A DNA stretch of 64,000 nt, taken from assembly GCA_001899635.1 (NCBI GenBank), contig MKVQ01000001.1, positions 62,001 to 126,000 on the forward strand. The letters run 5' to 3'. The first letter of the stretch is position 1; each line of letters starts with the position of its first letter. A program made the translations under genes and the position numbers. Under the pieces are notes generated by a model. It saw nothing but the letters and a program-made list of their open reading frames with translations, was not told the origin of the DNA and did no database searches. This document shows, one piece after another, positions 59,991 through 64,000 of the stretch. This DNA is from Myxococcales bacterium 68-20 (GTDB taxonomy: Bacteria; Myxococcota_A; Polyangia; Polyangiales; Polyangiaceae).

Positions 59991-61184
59991 TCAGCCGGGG
60001 AGGGCGCAGAAGCCTTCGTAGTCGATGTAGCTCGTGATCGACGGGCTCGGACCGCACACCGGGCACTCGGGGGAGCGGCGGAGCTTGAGCTCGCGGAACT
60101 TCATCTTGAGGCTGTCGTACGTGAGGAGGCGTCCGACGAGCGCGTCGCCGCGGTTCAAGATCAGCTTGATCGCCTCGGTCGCCTGGAGGAGGCCGATGAC
60201 GCCCGGGAGGATCCCGAGGACGCCGGCCTCCTGGCAGCTCGGCGCGAGGTGCGGAGGCGGCGGCTCCGGATAGAGGCAGCGGTAGCAAGGCCCTGCCTCG
60301 ATGCCGAGCTGCTTCGCGGCCTTGTCGGGGACGAAGGTGGTGAGCTGGCCGTCGAAGCGGAAGATCGATCCGTGGACGACGGGCTTGCCGAGCCACACGC
60401 TGGCGTCGTTGACGAGGTAGCGGGTGGGGAAGTTGTCGGTGCCGTCGACGATGACGTCGTAGTCGGCGAAGAGACGCTCGACGTTCGAGCTGTTGACGCG
60501 CTCGCGATAGCCGACGACCTTCACGTCCGGGTTCAGATCCTTCAGCGCCTTCTCGGCGCTCTCCACCTTCGGCTGTCCGACGCGGCTCGTCGCGTGGAGG
60601 ACCTGGCGCTGGAGGTTCGACGCGTCGACGGTGTCGGCGTCGACGAGGCCGAGCGTGCCGACACCCGCCGCGGCGAGGTAGAGGCCGGCCGGTGATCCGA
60701 GGCCGCCGGCGCCGATCAAGAGGACCTTGCTCTTGAGGAGCTTCGCCTGACCTGCCTCGCCCACCTCGGGCAAGAGGAGGTGGCGCGAGTAGCGATCGCG
60801 CTGCGCGTCGTTCAGCTGCGGCGGGGTATCCATCGGGTACCCGAGGTCCTTCCAGCGGACGAAGCCCGGGTTCGCGGTCTCGACGTTCGTGTAGCCGAGC
60901 TCGGCGAGCGTCTTCGCTGCAAGCGCCGAGCGCGTGCCGCCTGCGCAGTAAGCGACGATCTTGGTCGACTTGTCGGGGATACGGCCCTCGACCTGGATCT
61001 CGAGGAAGCCTCGCGGGATCGAGATCGCGCCCGGGATGTAGCCCGCGCGGAACTCTTCCTTCTCGCGCACGTCGAGGAGCGTGTACGGCTCCTTCGCCTC
61101 GAGCCGGCGCTTCAGCTCGTCGAGCGACACTTCCTTGGTCTCGCGTCGAACGTTTGCGATGAGATCGGTATAGGTCGTCGGCAT
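59991..61184 (-). CDS. Rhodanese-ThiF/MoeB fusion protein
   Basis: Protein of 397 residues. A rhodanese domain comes first (about 20-125; active-site Cys80 in YCAGGTRSA), followed by an E1-like adenylyltransferase domain with GAGGLGSP (158-165), a catalytic-type Cys317 in APSCQEAGVLG, and zinc-binding CxxC pairs at 300/303 and 374/377. In MoeZ/MoeBR the order is the reverse (ThiF then rhodanese). It would adenylate the C-terminus of a ThiS or MoaD-like carrier and load sulfur onto it for thiamine, molybdopterin or cysteine synthesis. No carrier gene is in the window. Driven by a promoter at 61256-61284. Confidence 0.9.
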   Translation of the reverse strand: MPTTYTDLIANVRRETKEVSLDELKRRLEAKEPYTLLDVREKEEFRAGYIPGAISIPRGFLEIQVEGRIPDKSTKIVAYCAGGTRSALAAKTLAELGYTNVETANPGFVRWKDLGYPMDTPPQLNDAQRDRYSRHLLLPEVGEAGQAKLLKSKVLLIGAGGLGSPAGLYLAAAGVGTLGLVDADTVDASNLQRQVLHATSRVGQPKVESAEKALKDLNPDVKVVGYRERVNSSNVERLFADYDVIVDGTDNFPTRYLVNDASVWLGKPVVHGSIFRFDGQLTTFVPDKAAKQLGIEAGPCYRCLYPEPPPPHLAPSCQEAGVLGILPGVIGLLQATEAIKLILNRGDALVGRLLTYDSLKMKFRELKLRRSPECPVCGPSPSITSYIDYEGFCALPG

Positions 61185-61252
61185 CGGTCGAATCCGCAGT
61201 TTTCTCGGGCGTGGGCCCGCGGGGAGGGTGGCGAAGCGCCAGTGAACGCGTG

Positions 61253-61266
61253 TCCGTTATAACGGA
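61253..61266. promoter_or_regulatory. 14-bp palindrome covering the -10 of the sulfurtransferase gene
   Basis: TCCGTTATAACGGA is a perfect palindrome and contains the -10 TATAAC of the minus-strand promoter. A repressor bound here would block RNA polymerase, so I propose an operator. Confidence 0.5.
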
Positions 61267-61284
61267 TCCGTGGTTGCTGGTCGA
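61256..61284 (-). promoter_or_regulatory. Sigma-70-like promoter of the rhodanese-ThiF gene
   Basis: On the minus strand TCGACC (61279-61284) and TATAAC (61256-61261) are separated by exactly 17 bp, about 70 bp before the ATG at 61184. It is the best hexamer pair found in the window. Confidence 0.55.
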
Positions 61285-61377
61285 GCTGGGCTGATCGTTC
61301 GATGCCAGAACGTTGCACGAAGGGGCGCTCGAGCTCATGCGTGAACCCGTCGCGTCGCACGCGGATCGAGGCCGCGA

Positions 61378-62622
61378 TCAGGCGCCGAGCGGGGCGCGCA
61401 TGCGTTTGACGAGCGCGCGGCCGTCGGCGGGGCGATCGACGTCGGCCCCGGTGCATGTCGCGGCGAAGGGCCGGTAGCGGGCGACCACCTGTTCGTCACC
61501 GATCGCCTCGAGGACGTCCTCGAGGATCCGGCCGAAGCCGTAGACGTCGTCGCGAGGATCGCTCGCGCGACCCTTCATGCGCTCGGGCGAGACGTAGCCT
61601 AGGCTGCCGGGCGGGCTGGGCTCACCGATGCGCCGCGCGGTGCCGAAGTCGGTGAGGATGGCGGCGTTCGTCCGCGAGAGGAGCACGTTCGCCGGCTTGA
61701 CGTCGTGGTGCACCCAGCCCGCTTCGTGCACGCGTGCGAGCGCGGATGCGAGCGGCAAGGCCCAGCGGTCGAGAGGGAGGAGACGCCCGAGGTCGCGGGC
61801 GCGGATCTGTTCGCGGAGCGCGCCTGCAGGAGCCCACTCGAGCGCGATCCATCCGTGGTCGGGGTCGAGATCGAAGACCCGCACGATGCCGGCGCCTTCG
61901 AGCATCACGGCGACACGCGCCTCGTGCGCGAGCTGGGGCCGATCGCGTTCGGGCTGATGGTAGACCTTCAGCGCGACGTGTCGTCCGAGCTCGCGGTCGA
62001 CGGCCTGGTACACCGCCGCAGCGCCGCCTCGTCCGACCTCGCGCAGGAGATCGAAAGGGGCGTCGGGCTCGCGCGCGACCACCGTGGCGCCGGCGGCGAT
62101 CGGCTTGTGCTCGAGATCGAACCCGAGCTGAGCTCGCCATCGTCGATGGCGCTCGCGGGCGCCGGGATGATCGAGGTCCCGAAGGAGGACGCGCTCGATG
62201 AACGAGAGCGCGGTCGGGAGATCACCGCGACGTTCGGCGAGATCCGCGAGCAAGACGAGCGCGGGCGAGCACGACGCCGCCGAGAGCACCCGGGTCGCGC
62301 CCTCGGGCTCGCCGCGATCGAGCAGCGTCGCGCCGAGCGTGAGCAAGAGCTCATCGGGGAGCTTCCGCATCTGGGCGGAGCGAGCGAGCTCCTCGACGGC
62401 GCGCCCTTCGTCCGGCGTCCCGCGCAGTGCGCCGAACGCGGCGACGGCCTCGCCGTCGGTCGGGCCGCCCGGAAGCCCCACGCGGAGGAGGCGCTCGAGC
62501 TCCTTCGGCATCGGCGCCGGCTGAAGACCGGCGAGGTCGTGCGACGAGGGCATGCCGACGTCGCGCAGCGCGGACGTCCCGACATCGGGCTGCTTCTTCT
62601 TGAAGAGATCCCAGAACCCCAT
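61378..62622 (-). CDS. Ser/Thr protein kinase (Hanks type) with TPR-like N-terminus
   Basis: Protein of 414 residues from the ATG at 62622. The first 170 residues are helical repeats (ALSFIERVLLRDLDHPGARERH). The kinase domain begins with the Gly loop VGRGGAAAVYQAVD, Lys219 in VALKVY, the catalytic HHDVKPANVLL (Asp307, Asn312) and DFGTAR (Asp325), then GYVSPERMKG. It phosphorylates Ser/Thr residues of unknown proteins in the cytoplasm. No transmembrane helix follows. It lies downstream of the FHA-domain gene on the same strand, whose domain could read out phosphothreonine marks. Confidence 0.92.
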   Translation of the reverse strand: MGFWDLFKKKQPDVGTSALRDVGMPSSHDLAGLQPAPMPKELERLLRVGLPGGPTDGEAVAAFGALRGTPDEGRAVEELARSAQMRKLPDELLLTLGATLLDRGEPEGATRVLSAASCSPALVLLADLAERRGDLPTALSFIERVLLRDLDHPGARERHRRWRAQLGFDLEHKPIAAGATVVAREPDAPFDLLREVGRGGAAAVYQAVDRELGRHVALKVYHQPERDRPQLAHEARVAVMLEGAGIVRVFDLDPDHGWIALEWAPAGALREQIRARDLGRLLPLDRWALPLASALARVHEAGWVHHDVKPANVLLSRTNAAILTDFGTARRIGEPSPPGSLGYVSPERMKGRASDPRDDVYGFGRILEDVLEAIGDEQVVARYRPFAATCTGADVDRPADGRALVKRMRAPLGA

Positions 62623-62740
62623 GCGCACGACTCTCGGGCGAGACGCCCAGCAAGACTCTCGCACGCGGGCGAGCCGCTTGGTAGCCGACATGCGCGCGCC
62701 GGCGGGCGGAGGGGCCCAGCCCTCGGACGGAAGCGCTGCC

Positions 62741-62764
62741 GCTCCCCATGTACTCATGGGGAGC
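62741..62764 (-). terminator. Hairpin between FHA and kinase genes
   Basis: GCTCCCCATG (62741-62750) pairs perfectly with CATGGGGAGC (62755-62764), loop TACT, 30 bp past the stop of the FHA gene. It could terminate that gene or attenuate read-through to the kinase gene. No T tract. Confidence 0.5.
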
Positions 62765-62794
62765 GAGACAGGAGCTCGTGCGCGAGGCGCGGCG

Positions 62795-64000
62795 TCAGGT
62801 GCTCACGATGCGGAGGAGCGGCTCGCTCCCCCGCAGCGTCGTGATCGCGTCGCCGACGAGGAGCGTCGCGCGCGGCACGAGCTCGAGGTCGGTTGCGGTG
62901 AACGCTCGCGTGCCGCGCGACACGAGCTCGATCCAGCCATCGGGACCGGCGGCGAGGTCCAGCCCCGCCACCGGCGTGCGCGTCGGACCGAGGCACGCGT
63001 AGTACCTCTCGCCCGCGACCTCGATCTCGATCGCGCCGTCGAGGCGCTTGCTCGGCGCGATCCGGAGCGGGACCTCCTTGCCGAGCTTGAGCTCGATCCC
63101 GTCACCGACGGGGATCGGACCGGCGAGGTTGATCCCGCGAAGCTGGGTCCCGTTGCGGCTCTGGAGGTCGCGGACGACGATCGCCTCGCCCTCGCGGGCG
63201 ATGCGAAGGTGCTCGCGGCTCACGGCGTTCGAGGGGACCTTGATCGCGCCGTCCGTTCGACCGATGACGACCTCGTCTCCGGTGACGAGGACGTAGCGCT
63301 CGAGCTCGTCGCTCGCGGCTCCGCGCGCCTCGATCGCGACGATGGGCGCCAGGACACGCCGGGCGCGGAGACCGTTCGCGCGCTCGCGGACCGTGGCGTC
63401 GTCTTGGGGGCACCCCAACGGCCCCGATTGCAACGACTCCGATCGAGACGACCCCGAGCGAAGAAGCAGCTCGTCGAGCGCCTCGAGGGCCTCGCGGCGC
63501 CTGCCGCAACCGATCATCAGGTCGACGTCCTTGGTCCGCTCCTCGCGCGATCGCGAGATGCGCTCCTTGTACTGCTCCGTGGAGAGGAGGAACTCGAGTC
63601 GCTCGACGTCACCCGCGGCCTGGAGCGCACGCGCCTCGCCCTCCTTGTCGCCCGCACGCGCGAACGCCTCGGCGGCCTTGAGCGGCTCGCCGATCGCCTC
63701 GAGGTCCTTCGCGGCTTCGGTCACCTCATGACGCGCGACCGCGCTGACGGCGGTGTCGCCGGCGAGCGCGAGCAAGAGGTCGGCTCGTTTGAGGCGCGCG
63801 GCCTTGTTCGCCTCCGTGCCCTCGGGCGCGAGCTTGGCGGCCTGCGTGAAGAGCGGCAGCCGAGCGCGCGGATCGGCCTCCCCGTCGCCGCGAAGGAGCA
63901 GGATCCGTGCGACCTCCGCGAGATCTCCCGCTTCTCCGAACAGCTCGGTGGCCTTGATCAGGTCGCCGCGCAGCTCGGCGGCGCGGGCCTGGGCCGCCAG
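62795..64000 (-). CDS. FHA-domain protein with TPR-like repeats (5' truncated)
   Basis: 402 codons are visible; the gene continues past the right edge. The visible N-terminal part consists of alpha-helical repeats (ELRGDLIKATELFGEAGDLAEV, EPLKAAEAFARAGDKEGEA). The C-terminal region (about the last 180 residues) has an FHA pattern: VIGRTDGAIKVPSNAVSREHL (the R-x-S-H-like core), then VRDLQSRNGTQLRG (the NGT motif). FHA domains bind phosphothreonine peptides. With the adjacent kinase gene this suggests a Ser/Thr phospho-signalling module. The extent of the N-terminus is unknown. Confidence 0.85.
   Translation of the reverse strand: MAAQARAAELRGDLIKATELFGEAGDLAEVARILLLRGDGEADPRARLPLFTQAAKLAPEGTEANKAARLKRADLLLALAGDTAVSAVARHEVTEAAKDLEAIGEPLKAAEAFARAGDKEGEARALQAAGDVERLEFLLSTEQYKERISRSREERTKDVDLMIGCGRRREALEALDELLLRSGSSRSESLQSGPLGCPQDDATVRERANGLRARRVLAPIVAIEARGAASDELERYVLVTGDEVVIGRTDGAIKVPSNAVSREHLRIAREGEAIVVRDLQSRNGTQLRGINLAGPIPVGDGIELKLGKEVPLRIAPSKRLDGAIEIEVAGERYYACLGPTRTPVAGLDLAAGPDGWIELVSRGTRAFTATDLELVPRATLLVGDAITTLRGSEPLLRIVST

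Overview
The window is GC-rich DNA with a strong G/C bias at third codon positions. It is dense with lipoprotein and twin-arginine signal peptides, Cys-rich exported proteins, RCC1, PKD, HEAT and TPR repeats, an IgGFc-binding-type protein, a trypsin with a MYXO-CTERM-like tail, and Hanks-type kinase and FHA genes. This mix is typical of Myxococcota, most likely the Polyangia side; that placement is inference from gene content only. No rRNA, tRNA, CRISPR array, plasmid origin or intact insertion sequence was seen. The window reads as chromosomal: housekeeping genes (lnt, ssb, tldD, pdxA, dtd, GatB/YqeY, MoeB-like) lie among lineage-specific envelope genes.

Layout. 1-5 kb: a run of secreted or lipoprotein genes (propeller-like fragment, RCC1 lipoprotein, IgGFc-binding protein, Cys-rich lipoprotein), the first three joined by ATGA overlaps. 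5-8.6 kb: patatin, then a divergent aldehyde dehydrogenase / homocysteine methyltransferase pair. 8.6-10.8 kb: a small scar with a serine recombinase lacking its catalytic serine, a 5'-truncated and frameshifted ECF sigma gene, and the intact partner gene resembling an anti-sigma factor. 10.8-15.4 kb: a 1541-residue HEAT-repeat protein. 15.5-19.2 kb: two convergent Tat-exported PhoD-type phosphatases. 19.6-25.7 kb: a GPIGFSS-repeat lipoprotein, a glycosyltransferase, a hypothetical gene, and two exported proteins that share an upstream pair of palindromes. 25.7-35.1 kb: lnt, a GST, a transposase scar, a trypsin, a GNAT, a disulfide-less flavoprotein, an ABC exporter and ssb, followed by a cluster of perfect hairpin repeats.

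35.4-46.1 kb: DUF924, a large TPR protein, tldD, a response regulator with a degenerate receiver overlapping pdxA, a three-gene minus-strand operon (a 19-cysteine protein, dtd, a membrane protein) and a zinc peptidase. 46.2-53.3 kb: VWA and other lipoproteins, a haem-binding propeller lipoprotein, and an amidohydrolase overlapped by a HugZ-like gene. 53.5-64 kb: GatB/YqeY, an FAD oxidoreductase with an internal bc1-type Rieske domain coupled to an acetoacetate-decarboxylase-like gene, an orphan histidine kinase, an FMN reductase, an N-terminal rhodanese-ThiF fusion, and a Ser/Thr kinase next to an FHA/TPR gene that runs off the end.

Most transcription units are one to three genes. Convergent pairs are often separated by strong hairpins. 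No single coherent new system stands out. The items most worth follow-up are the Rieske-FAD fusion, the paired-palindrome regulon candidate, the post-ssb hairpin array, the 19-cysteine protein and the cluster of proteins that have lost catalytic residues.
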